Assembly (NCBI GenBank): GCA_947632425.1 | Contig: CANRPG010000101.1 | Coordinates: forward strand, 1 to 7,091 | From: an uncultured Clostridia bacterium | GTDB lineage: Bacteria > Bacillota > Clostridia > Oscillospirales > Ruminococcaceae | Length of the DNA: 7,091 nucleotides | Reading direction: 5' to 3' | Made by a program: the position numbers and the translations under genes | The notes under the pieces: generated by a model | Databases searched by the model: none | What the model saw: the letters and a program-made list of their open reading frames with translations, nothing else | What the model was told of the DNA's origin: nothing | Part shown: one piece after another, positions 1-3,737 of the stretch | How the letters are laid out: every line of letters begins with the position of its first letter | How positions within the stretch are numbered: position 1 is the stretch's first letter

Positions 1-76
1 CGAGTGCCGAAACTGGACTATTCGGGCGGTTGTTTCCCTTTTACCCTCAGTCTGAGGAAGAAAGGGGGATATGTAT

Positions 77-157
77 ATGGATATTGCTACAGCAGTATTA
101 CTTATAATAATTCTTGTTTTAATAAACGAGATTATTAAGAACATACATAAAAAATAA
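77..157 (+). CDS. Small hydrophobic peptide, unit 1 (putative type I toxin)
   Basis: Peptide of 26 residues: a short start (MDIATA), about 12 hydrophobic residues rich in Leu, Ile and Val, then the tail NEIIKNIHKK. This fits a single membrane-inserting helix with a basic end. An in-frame ATG at 71 would add Met-Tyr, but it lies only 2 nt from the AAGGGGG ribosome-binding site (62-68), whereas 77 lies at 8 nt and is preferred. The leader hairpin CCTCA-GTC-TGAGG (45-57) sits just upstream, and CCCTTT before it can pair with AAAGGG of the ribosome-binding site. It differs from the unit 3 peptide only at residue 15 (Val versus Ala). The function is inferred from gene layout; no family match is claimed. 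Confidence 0.72.
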   Translation: MDIATAVLLIIILVLINEIIKNIHKK

Positions 158-187
158 CCGCAGGCTACCAAATCTGACGGTTATTTT
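149..187. terminator. Bidirectional terminator, unit 1
   Basis: The stem AAAATAACCG (151-160) pairs with CGGTTATTTT (178-187) around a 17-nt loop. The T-run on the right serves the peptide mRNA and the A-run on the left becomes the U-run of the antisense RNA. The TAA stop (155-157) lies inside the stem. Confidence 0.8.
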
Positions 188-238
188 GACTTGATGATGG
201 GAAGCAACCGCTTAGTCAAAGCCGGCACTCCTTTTTCT
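149..238 (-). ncRNA. Antisense RNA, unit 1 (putative antitoxin)
   Basis: Transcript of about 90 nt on the reverse strand, predicted from its promoter (245-273) and the shared terminator. Its 5' part folds as GCTT-TGAC-TAAGC inside CCG/CGG, followed by GCGGTTGCTTCCC, nearly the same sequence as the leader of the peptide mRNA. Direct antisense complementarity to the mRNA is limited to the terminator region and last codons, about 40 nt. From 238 down to 188 it is identical to the unit 7 antisense RNA. The start site is estimated from the -10 box. Confidence 0.65.
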
Positions 239-244
239 ATATAT

Positions 245-311
245 ATTATACACCACTCAAAACGATTTGTCAAGTGTTTTATTGACAAACAAAAGCGAAA
301 TATGTTATAAT
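245..311. promoter_or_regulatory. Divergent promoters: unit 1 antisense (-) and unit 2 peptide (+)
   Basis: Reverse strand: -35 TTGACA at 268-273 and -10 TATAAT at 245-250, spacer 17 bp. Forward strand: -35 TTGACA at 282-287 and TATAAT at 306-311, spacer 18 bp. The two -35 boxes are 8 bp apart and form the inverted repeat TTGTCAA/TTGACAA, which could also be an operator. The optimal 17-bp spacing on the antisense side predicts that it is the stronger promoter. Confidence 0.85.
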
Positions 312-414
312 AAGTACAGTGCCGAAACTGGACTATTCGGGCGGTTGTTTCCCTCATACACTAGCGTTGCGGTTTGCGTATGCAGACCGACTACATAGGA
401 AGGGAGGGGATAGC

Positions 415-513
415 ATGGAAGTGCTTTATGTAATTCTGGCTATAGTTCTTTCCTTGGTCTTTGTGGTGCTCTTTGCGATCATCAACGAGATCATAAAGAA
501 CATAAAAAAATAA
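415..513 (+). CDS. Small hydrophobic peptide, unit 2 (putative type I toxin)
   Basis: Peptide of 32 residues with a longer hydrophobic segment (residues 2-23, from EVLYVILA to LFAII) and the tail NEIIKNIKK. The ATG at 415 follows the purine-rich site GGGAGGGG (402-409). The leader carries the hairpin CGGTTTGC-GTAT-GCAGACCG (370-389). CCCTC after the conserved GCGGTTGTTT can pair with GAGGG of the ribosome-binding site. The closest relative is the unit 7 peptide, with the same length and mostly conservative changes. A longer in-frame reading from GTG 319 exists but is not conserved in other units. Confidence 0.75.
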   Translation: MEVLYVILAIVLSLVFVVLFAIINEIIKNIKK

Positions 514-543
514 CCGCAGCTCACCAAATCTGACGGTTATTTT
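504..543. terminator. Bidirectional terminator, unit 2
   Basis: The stem AAAATAACCG (507-516) pairs with CGGTTATTTT (534-543). The loop begins CAGCTCACC, differing from unit 1. The stop codon (511-513) is part of the stem. Confidence 0.8.
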
Positions 544-597
544 CAACTGTTAATTCGGGAAGCAACCGCTTAGTCTAAGCCGGCACTTCCTTTTTCT
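504..597 (-). ncRNA. Antisense RNA, unit 2 (putative antitoxin)
   Basis: Predicted reverse-strand transcript of about 94 nt from the promoter at 604-632. The 5' hairpin is GCTTA-GAC-TAAGC flanked by CC/GG, followed by GCGGTTGCTTCCC, which could pair in trans with the GA-rich ribosome-binding site of the mRNA. The 3' end is the shared terminator hairpin. Confidence 0.65.
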
Positions 598-603
598 ATA
601 TAT

Positions 604-670
604 ATTATACACCACCCAAAACGATTTGTCAAGTGTTTTATTGACAAACAAAGACGAAATATGTTATAAT
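604..670. promoter_or_regulatory. Divergent promoters: unit 2 antisense (-) and unit 3 peptide (+)
   Basis: Reverse strand: TTGACA 627-632 and TATAAT 604-609, spacer 17 bp. Forward strand: TTGACA 641-646 and TATAAT 665-670, spacer 18 bp. Same architecture as the module at 245-311. Confidence 0.85.
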
Positions 671-748
671 AAGTACAGTGCCGAAACTGGACTATTCGGG
701 CGGTTGTTTCCCTTTACCCTCAGTCTGAGGAAGAAAGGGGGTATGTAT

Positions 749-829
749 ATGGATATTGCTACGGCAGTATTGCTTATAATAATTCTCGCGTTGATAAACG
801 AGATTATTAAGAACATACATAAAAAATAA
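749..829 (+). CDS. Small hydrophobic peptide, unit 3 (putative type I toxin)
   Basis: Peptide of 26 residues, almost identical to the unit 1 peptide (one Val/Ala change) with the tail NEIIKNIHKK. The ATG at 749 is 7 nt from the GGGGG of the ribosome-binding site (737-741). The in-frame ATG at 743 would be only 1 nt away and is less likely. The leader repeats the CCTCA-GTC-TGAGG hairpin (718-730) seen in unit 1, so units 1 and 3 look like a recent duplication over this part. Confidence 0.73.
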   Translation: MDIATAVLLIIILALINEIIKNIHKK

Positions 830-863
830 CCGCATGCCTCTTCCAAAGTAATGCGGTTATCTT
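821..863. terminator. Bidirectional terminator, unit 3
   Basis: A 10-bp stem ATAACCGCAT (826-835) pairs with ATGCGGTTAT (851-860). It is extended beyond CCG relative to units 1 and 2, by matching changes on both sides. The T-run on the forward side is poor (CTTAAT), so termination of the peptide mRNA may be weaker here than that of the antisense RNA, which has a run of six U. Confidence 0.72.
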
Positions 864-916
864 AATCGTATAACTGGGGAGCAACCGCTTAGTCAAAGCC
901 GGCACTTCCTTTTTCT
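821..916 (-). ncRNA. Antisense RNA, unit 3 (putative antitoxin)
   Basis: Predicted reverse-strand transcript of about 96 nt from the promoter at 923-951. The 5' domain has GCTT-TGAC-TAAGC and then GCGGTTGCTCCCC, where CCCC can face the GGGGG ribosome-binding site of its own mRNA. The terminator loop differs completely from units 1 and 2, which could give pair specificity. Confidence 0.63.
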
Positions 917-922
917 ATATAT

Positions 923-990
923 ATTATACACCACCCAAAACGATTTGTCAAGCACTTTTATTGACAAACAAATACGAAATATGTTATAAT
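923..990. promoter_or_regulatory. Divergent promoters: unit 3 antisense (-) and unit 4 peptide (+)
   Basis: Reverse strand: TTGACA 946-951 and TATAAT 923-928, spacer 17 bp. Forward strand: TTGACA 961-966 and TATAAT 985-990, spacer 18 bp. The gap between the -35 boxes is 9 bp here instead of 8. Confidence 0.85.
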
Positions 991-1087
991 ATATACAGTG
1001 CCGAAACTGGACTATTCGGGCGGTTGTTTCCCCAACCCCTATATGACTTGATTGCAAGTCAATACATAGGAGAGAGGGGTGATGTAC

Positions 1088-1165
1088 ATGCAAGTTGCTA
1101 TTTTAGCTCTTACATTATTGATATTAGTCGTAATCGATGAAATCATTAAGCACATTAAAAAATAA
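1088..1165 (+). CDS. Small hydrophobic peptide, unit 4 (putative type I toxin)
   Basis: Peptide of 25 residues: MQVAILALTLLILVVI then the tail DEIIKHIKK. The ATG at 1088 is 8 nt from GAGGGG (1074-1079) and is preferred to the in-frame ATG at 1082. The leader hairpin TGACTTG-ATTG-CAAGTCA (1044-1061) is unrelated in sequence to that of units 1-3 but holds the same position, and CCCC upstream can pair with GGGG of the ribosome-binding site. The hydrophobic half differs from other units while the tail is kept. Confidence 0.73.
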   Translation: MQVAILALTLLILVVIDEIIKHIKK

Positions 1166-1195
1166 CCGCAGGGCTCTAATCTGACGGTTATTTTT
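1157..1195. terminator. Bidirectional terminator, unit 4
   Basis: AAAATAACCG (1159-1168) pairs with CGGTTATTTT (1185-1194) around a 16-nt loop, with good T-runs in both directions. The stop codon 1163-1165 is in the stem. Confidence 0.8.
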
Positions 1196-1248
1196 AACTA
1201 TCATTGAAGGGAGCAACCGCTTAGTCTAAGCCGGCACTTCCTTTTTCT
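1157..1248 (-). ncRNA. Antisense RNA, unit 4 (putative antitoxin)
   Basis: Predicted reverse-strand transcript of about 92 nt from the promoter at 1255-1283. The 5' hairpin GCTTA-GAC-TAAGC is followed by GCGGTTGCTCCC. It ends in the shared terminator, which is where it is complementary to the mRNA. Confidence 0.64.
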
Positions 1249-1254
1249 ATATAT

Positions 1255-1321
1255 ATTATACACCACCCAAAACGATTTGTCAAGCACTTTATTGACAAAC
1301 AAAAGCGAAATATGTTATAAT
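1255..1321. promoter_or_regulatory. Divergent promoters: unit 4 antisense (-) and unit 5 peptide (+)
   Basis: Reverse strand: TTGACA 1278-1283 and TATAAT 1255-1260, spacer 17 bp. Forward strand: TTGACA 1292-1297 and TATAAT 1316-1321, spacer 18 bp. The module matches the other spacers although the unit that follows (5) is the most diverged, so promoters and units vary independently. Confidence 0.85.
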
Positions 1322-1406
1322 AAGTACAGTGCCGGTGAAATACGAAAACGGTAGCGGCTATTCTCCCGTATTCTCCTCTGTCAGAGGCAGAAGGGAGGTG
1401 AGTTTA

Positions 1407-1481
1407 ATGGACTATTTGACATTAATACTCATAATTATTATTCTGTATTACATAGATAATATCACGAATAATAGAAAATAA
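1407..1481 (+). CDS. Small hydrophobic peptide, unit 5 (putative type I toxin, divergent)
   Basis: Shortest and most divergent peptide, 24 residues: MDYLTLILIIIILYYI then DNITNNRK. The hydrophobic stretch of about 13 residues remains, but the usual EIIKNIKK tail has become NITNNRK and carries less positive charge. The ribosome-binding site GGGAGGTGA (1393-1401) is close to ideal, with 5 nt to the ATG. The leader has the hairpin CCTCT-GTC-AGAGG (1375-1387), and CTCCC (1363-1367) can pair with GGGAG of the ribosome-binding site. It may be a separate specificity or a decaying copy; an intact frame and a good ribosome-binding site argue for function. Confidence 0.66.
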   Translation: MDYLTLILIIIILYYIDNITNNRK

Positions 1482-1510
1482 CCGCTAGCTTCCAAACGAA
1501 CGGTTATTTT
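1475..1510. terminator. Bidirectional terminator, unit 5
   Basis: AAAATAACCG (1475-1484) pairs with CGGTTATTTT (1501-1510). On the reverse strand the run after the stem is interrupted (TTTTCTATT), so it is somewhat weaker for the antisense RNA. Confidence 0.75.
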
Positions 1511-1570
1511 GCATAAATAATTCACTTTGGGAGACAGCCGCTATCGTACTAGCCGGCACCCCTTTTTTCT
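1475..1570 (-). ncRNA. Antisense RNA, unit 5 (putative antitoxin)
   Basis: Predicted reverse-strand transcript of about 96 nt from the promoter at 1577-1605. Its 5' hairpin is GCTA-GTACGA-TAGC, where units 1-4 and 7 have GCTT/AAGC, so both sides of the stem changed together. The next segment, AGCGGCTGTCTCCC, matches the altered leader of its own mRNA (AGCGGCTATTCTCCC) rather than the leaders of units 1-4. Confidence 0.66.
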
Positions 1571-1576
1571 ATTTAT

Positions 1577-1660
1577 ATTATACACCACCCAAAACGATTT
1601 GTCAAGTGTTTTATTGATAAACTGTCCGCCTTGACATTTACCGACAAAATATGATATAAT
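1577..1660. promoter_or_regulatory. Divergent promoters: unit 5 antisense (-) and unit 6 peptide (+), with insertion
   Basis: Reverse strand: TTGACA 1600-1605 and TATAAT 1577-1582, spacer 17 bp. Forward strand: TTGACA 1631-1636 and TATAAT 1655-1660, spacer 18 bp. The module is about 16 bp longer than the others. A relic -35 (TTGATA, 1614-1619) lies at the usual place and the working -35 lies further right, so the forward promoter of unit 6 seems to have been replaced. Confidence 0.8.
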
Positions 1661-1761
1661 ATACTTGTGCCGGTAAGGTGCGAAACGGAAAGCGGTTATG
1701 CTCCCTCTTGATCCTAAGTCCAGACTTCGGTTTGAATACATAGGAGTGGGAGGTGATATTT

Positions 1762-1851
1762 GTGAGTATTATTGATATTCTTGTATTAGTATTATTCATA
1801 GTAATTCTCGTTTGTATAAACGAAATTATAAAAAATATCAAAAAGAAATAG
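1762..1851 (+). CDS. Small hydrophobic peptide, unit 6 (putative type I toxin, GTG start)
   Basis: Peptide of 29 residues starting MSIIDILVLVLFIVILVCI and ending NEIIKNIKKK. It is the only unit without an ATG: GTG 1762 is the one in-frame start with a fitting ribosome-binding site (GGGAGGTGAT, 1748-1757). It is also the only one ending in TAG. Codons of the tail differ from those of units 1, 2 and 4 while the residues stay the same, which points to selection on the peptide. The leader contains AAGTC-CA-GACTT (1714-1725), and CTCCC can pair with GGGAG of the ribosome-binding site. Confidence 0.7.
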   Translation: MSIIDILVLVLFIVILVCINEIIKNIKKK

Positions 1852-1881
1852 CCGCCAGCCCTGAGAAAGTGGCGGTTATTC
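1841..1881. terminator. Bidirectional terminator, unit 6
   Basis: AATAGCCGCCA (1847-1857) pairs with TGGCGGTTATT (1870-1880) with one G-T pair around a 12-nt loop. The GC-rich part is longer than in other units and the forward T-run is weak. Confidence 0.74.
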
Positions 1882-1940
1882 TAACTGAAACTTTATTTGG
1901 GAGCTAACCGCTATCGTACATAGCCGGCACTCCTTTTTCT
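1841..1940 (-). ncRNA. Antisense RNA, unit 6 (putative antitoxin)
   Basis: Predicted reverse-strand transcript of about 100 nt from the promoter at 1947-1975. The hairpin GCTA-TGTACGA-TAGC is followed by AGCGGTTAGCTCCC, which tracks the leader of its own mRNA (AGCGGTTATGCTCCC). CTCCCA could pair with TGGGAG in the ribosome-binding site of unit 6. Confidence 0.66.
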
Positions 1941-1946
1941 ATATAT

Positions 1947-2014
1947 ATTATACACCACCCAAAACGATTTGTCAAGTACTTTTATTGACAAACAAAGACG
2001 AAATATGTTATAAT
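1947..2014. promoter_or_regulatory. Divergent promoters: unit 6 antisense (-) and unit 7 peptide (+)
   Basis: Reverse strand: TTGACA 1970-1975 and TATAAT 1947-1952, spacer 17 bp. Forward strand: TTGACA 1985-1990 and TATAAT 2009-2014, spacer 18 bp. Confidence 0.85.
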
Positions 2015-2130
2015 AAGTACAGTGCCGAAACTGGACTATTCGGAGCGGTTGTTTCCTCTGCTCGCATTCAACTTGAGTATCGTGCTACATAGTAGTGACG
2101 AAATACAAGCGCGAAAGGAGGATGATAGAC

Positions 2131-2229
2131 ATGGACATACTTTATGTAGTTCTGGCTATTATTCTTTCACTGGTCTTTGCTGTGATCTTTGCGATCATAA
2201 GCGAGATCATAAAGAATATAAAAAAATAA
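2131..2229 (+). CDS. Small hydrophobic peptide, unit 7 (putative type I toxin)
   Basis: Peptide of 32 residues, a close relative of the unit 2 peptide: MDILYVVLAIILSLVFAV, then an IFAIIS segment and the tail EIIKNIKK. The ATG follows AAAGGAGGA (2114-2122) at about 9 nt. The leader folds into a long hairpin of CTT, GTAT, TCGT and CTAC paired with GTAG, ACGA, ATAC and AAG (about 2073-2110), unlike any other unit in sequence. TCCTC in the conserved 5' domain can pair with GAGGA of the ribosome-binding site. Downstream of the ORF the unit is nearly identical to unit 1, not unit 2, so it is a mosaic. Confidence 0.75.
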   Translation: MDILYVVLAIILSLVFAVIFAIISEIIKNIKK

Positions 2230-2259
2230 CCGCAGGCTACCAAATCTGACGGTTATTTT
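2221..2259. terminator. Bidirectional terminator, unit 7
   Basis: AAAATAACCG (2223-2232) pairs with CGGTTATTTT (2250-2259). Stem and loop are identical to unit 1. The stop codon 2227-2229 lies in the stem. Confidence 0.8.
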
Positions 2260-2310
2260 GACTTGATGATGGGAAGCAACCGCTTAGTCAAAGCCGGCAC
2301 TCCTTTTTCT
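2221..2310 (-). ncRNA. Antisense RNA, unit 7 (putative antitoxin)
   Basis: Predicted reverse-strand transcript of about 90 nt from the promoter at 2317-2345. It is essentially the same RNA as in unit 1 although the two peptides differ, so if these RNAs act as antitoxins, units 1 and 7 should cross-silence. Confidence 0.65.
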
Positions 2311-2316
2311 ATATAT

Positions 2317-2345
2317 ATTATACACCACCCAAAGCGATTTGTCAA
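2317..2345 (-). promoter_or_regulatory. Promoter of the unit 7 antisense RNA
   Basis: TTGACA (2340-2345) and TATAAT (2317-2322) on the reverse strand, spacer 17 bp. The forward partner of the module is broken: TTGACA remains at 2355-2360, but the usual -10 and unit start are missing. This marks the right end of the array. Confidence 0.82.
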
Positions 2346-2427
2346 GCACTTTTATTGACAAACAAAATATGTTTGTCGATTGATACCATATTTATAATAA
2401 CACATTTCGTCATTGTGTGCCAACCAC

Positions 2428-2456
2428 TTGAAAAACTGTGCGGAATGGTGTATAAT
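2428..2456 (+). promoter_or_regulatory. Promoter of the lipoprotein gene
   Basis: TTGAAA (2428-2433), 17 bp, TATAAT (2451-2456). The predicted start is near 2463, giving a leader of only about 25 nt. Confidence 0.8.
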
Positions 2457-2488
2457 AGTATCAGAAATATACGGAAAGGGTGATAAGA

Positions 2489-3568
2489 TTGACATTCAGA
2501 CGACCTGCCGCTGTAGCGCTTTGCATTGTAACTGCGCTGTTTTCGCTTTCAGCGTGCAAAGGCGGCGGCGATGACGATTCTTCCGCAGTTACTACCACTG
2601 CTCCCAGCACGGACGGCGTGCCGCCTGTAGTGCAGGAACAGGCAACATATAGTTTTCCGCAGTTTTTTGTTGACAATAAAGACAACATCTCTCTTTACAG
2701 CAATCTTGTGTATAACAGCTTTGACTCGCAGACTGCAAATGCGGCGGTTGAGCAGCAGCCGTTCACATCGCTTACTTGCGAGACATCGTTTCTTGACGGG
2801 CAGTATTACAGCTATATCACGGGCGACAAAAAAGGCATAGTCAGCGCGGACGGCAATATAATGCTGTCGGCGGCGTATACGGAAATATCGCTGGTGAGAC
2901 CCGATACCTTTCTGCTTGTTACCGACAACGGCAGCGAAAGCTATGCGATAATTGAAGAAAGCGGCGTTGTTACACCCGTTGCAGAGGGCGAGACGATTTG
3001 GTTCGAGACAGAAACGCCGGTTCAGATAAAAAGCAGCGACGACAACGACAACACCACCTACTACCTTGAATCTGCAAGAGGAAAGACCGTTTATAACACC
3101 TACTGGGACTACCTCGAGCCGATAAGCCTTGATATTGCCTCAACTGCGGCGTTCAGCGCATATTCCGGCGACGAATACTATTATATAGTGTTCGATAAGT
3201 ATTATAATTATAAGGTGTATGAGGGCTCTTATGCCACGGTGGAAGTGTTCATCGGCGGTCAGTATGGCAACTGCTTTATACTAAGCAGCGAGCACCTCAA
3301 TCAGATAAGTACCATGATAGACAGCTTCGGCACGGTTCTCGGCACAGTATCATCGCCCAGCGACCCGTCGGCTGACTATGTGAAATTCGTGTTCGGAAAT
3401 ACTAAGTCGGAGGTCACCATTTCTTCAAGCGGCTTTTGCTATACCGAAGAGATAAACCCCGAGGACGGCATGAGCCATAAGTATTTCACAATTGTTGATA
3501 AACTCTGCTTTGCCGACGTGATAGACTGGATAGACAAGGAACTCTCACAAGAATATGTTATAAAATAA
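2489..3568 (+). CDS. Secreted lipoprotein of unknown function
   Basis: Predicted exported lipoprotein of 359 residues. The N-terminus has basic residues (FRRP), a hydrophobic core and the lipobox LSAC with the lipidated Cys at residue 23, then a Gly/Asp/Ser/Thr-rich linker (to about residue 45) typical of surface lipoproteins. A stretch near residues 112-150 (GDKKGIVSADGNIML, followed by an AAYTEI segment) resembles a WG-type repeat unit, but this is a weak resemblance and no full repeat series is visible. The rest is rich in Tyr, Ser and Asp and unrecognised. TTG 2489 is chosen because AGGGTGA (2477-2483) lies at a normal distance. The in-frame GTG at 2480 would overlap the ribosome-binding site and add three residues. 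It is a single-gene unit with its own promoter and terminator and has no visible link to the array. Confidence 0.85.
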   Translation: MTFRRPAAVALCIVTALFSLSACKGGGDDDSSAVTTTAPSTDGVPPVVQEQATYSFPQFFVDNKDNISLYSNLVYNSFDSQTANAAVEQQPFTSLTCETSFLDGQYYSYITGDKKGIVSADGNIMLSAAYTEISLVRPDTFLLVTDNGSESYAIIEESGVVTPVAEGETIWFETETPVQIKSSDDNDNTTYYLESARGKTVYNTYWDYLEPISLDIASTAAFSAYSGDEYYYIVFDKYYNYKVYEGSYATVEVFIGGQYGNCFILSSEHLNQISTMIDSFGTVLGTVSSPSDPSADYVKFVFGNTKSEVTISSSGFCYTEEINPEDGMSHKYFTIVDKLCFADVIDWIDKELSQEYVIK

Positions 3569-3573
3569 TGCTG

Positions 3574-3613
3574 ATCATCGGAGCGTATTGCCTGCGCTTC
3601 GATGATTTTTTTA
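3574..3613 (+). terminator. Rho-independent terminator of the lipoprotein gene
   Basis: ATCATCGGAGCG (3574-3585) pairs with CGCTTCGATGAT (3595-3606), 12 bp with one G-T pair, followed by a run of seven T and more T after 3613. Confidence 0.92.
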
Positions 3614-3640
3614 TTTTTTTAGAAAATCTTTCAAAACCCC

Positions 3641-3669
3641 TTGCTAAATTTTTAAATCCATAGTATAAT
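3641..3669 (+). promoter_or_regulatory. Promoter of the carboxyltransferase operon
   Basis: TTGCTA (3641-3646), 17 bp, TATAAT (3664-3669). It is the only good promoter seen between the upstream terminator and the three-gene operon. The expected start is near 3676, giving a leader of about 60 nt. Confidence 0.78.
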
Positions 3670-3681
3670 AAAATATGTATG

Positions 3682-3710
3682 GAGCGTTGGCGGCAAGCTG
3701 CCGTGCGCTC
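3682..3710 (+). promoter_or_regulatory. 5' leader stem-loop of the carboxyltransferase operon
   Basis: GAGCG (3682-3686) pairs with CGCTC (3706-3710), and inside it CGGC (3691-3694) pairs with GCCG (3700-3703). It sits at the very start of the predicted mRNA and is not followed by a T-run, so it is more likely a stability element than an attenuator. No known riboswitch is recognised. Confidence 0.4.
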
Positions 3711-3737
3711 AAAAAGACGAATGGAGGATAAGGAAAT

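Larger units (their letters stand above)
4..2345. repeat. Tandem array of seven type I toxin-antitoxin-like units
   Basis: Seven units run head to tail. Each is bounded on the left by GTGCCG and on the right by CGGCAC: 4-228, 319-586, 678-905, 998-1237, 1329-1559, 1667-1930 and 2022-2300. Spacers are 90, 91, 92, 91, 107 and 91 bp. Every unit has the same order: structured leader, ribosome-binding site, small hydrophobic ORF, bidirectional terminator, reverse-strand antisense gene with its promoter. The unit ends form an imperfect inverted repeat of 30-39 bp (for example 319-353 with 557-586). Units 1-4 and 7 form one subfamily; units 5 and 6 form a second with different arm sequences. The promoter of unit 1 would lie left of the window, so the array may continue there. 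The order is seen directly; the toxin-antitoxin role is inferred from similarity of layout to par/Fst loci. Confidence 0.85.

Noticed and set aside
319..513. A 64-residue reading from GTG 319 that runs in frame into the unit 2 peptide, possibly a leaderless longer protein
   Set aside because: The GTG is at the predicted mRNA 5' end, but the frame is not kept: in unit 7 the same GTG opens a different frame from the peptide, and unit 3 has no such in-frame reading. The leader shows hairpins and a separate ribosome-binding site instead.
664..1841. Reverse-strand ORFs of 60-67 residues inside the array (664-846, 893-1093, 1541-1741, 1638-1841)
   Set aside because: They cross the antisense terminators or run through promoter modules, lack ribosome-binding sites and are not kept between units.
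2022..2249. A 75-residue forward ORF from GTG 2022 across unit 7
   Set aside because: It overlaps the unit 7 peptide in another frame, has no ribosome-binding site and crosses the terminator.
4..2300. MITE or insertion sequence bounded by GTGCCG/CGGCAC inverted repeats
   Set aside because: No transposase and no target duplications flank the units, spacing is constant, and the inverted ends are explained by RNA 5' domains. A mobile origin cannot be fully excluded.
4..2345. CRISPR array
   Set aside because: Repeats are hundreds of bases long, contain coding sequence and promoters, and lack short unique spacers.
4..2345. Type III toxin-antitoxin system (repeated RNA antitoxin plus protein toxin)
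   Set aside because: The repeat unit is about 10 times longer than usual for ToxI-like repeats, and no ToxN-like gene follows.
2373..2398. Extra promoter TTGTCG/TATAAT before the lipoprotein gene
   Set aside because: The spacer is only 14 bp, and a far better promoter lies at 2428-2456.
3676..3737. Riboswitch in the leader of the carboxyltransferase operon
   Set aside because: The leader is only about 60 nt with one simple hairpin, no terminator alternative and no recognised aptamer core.
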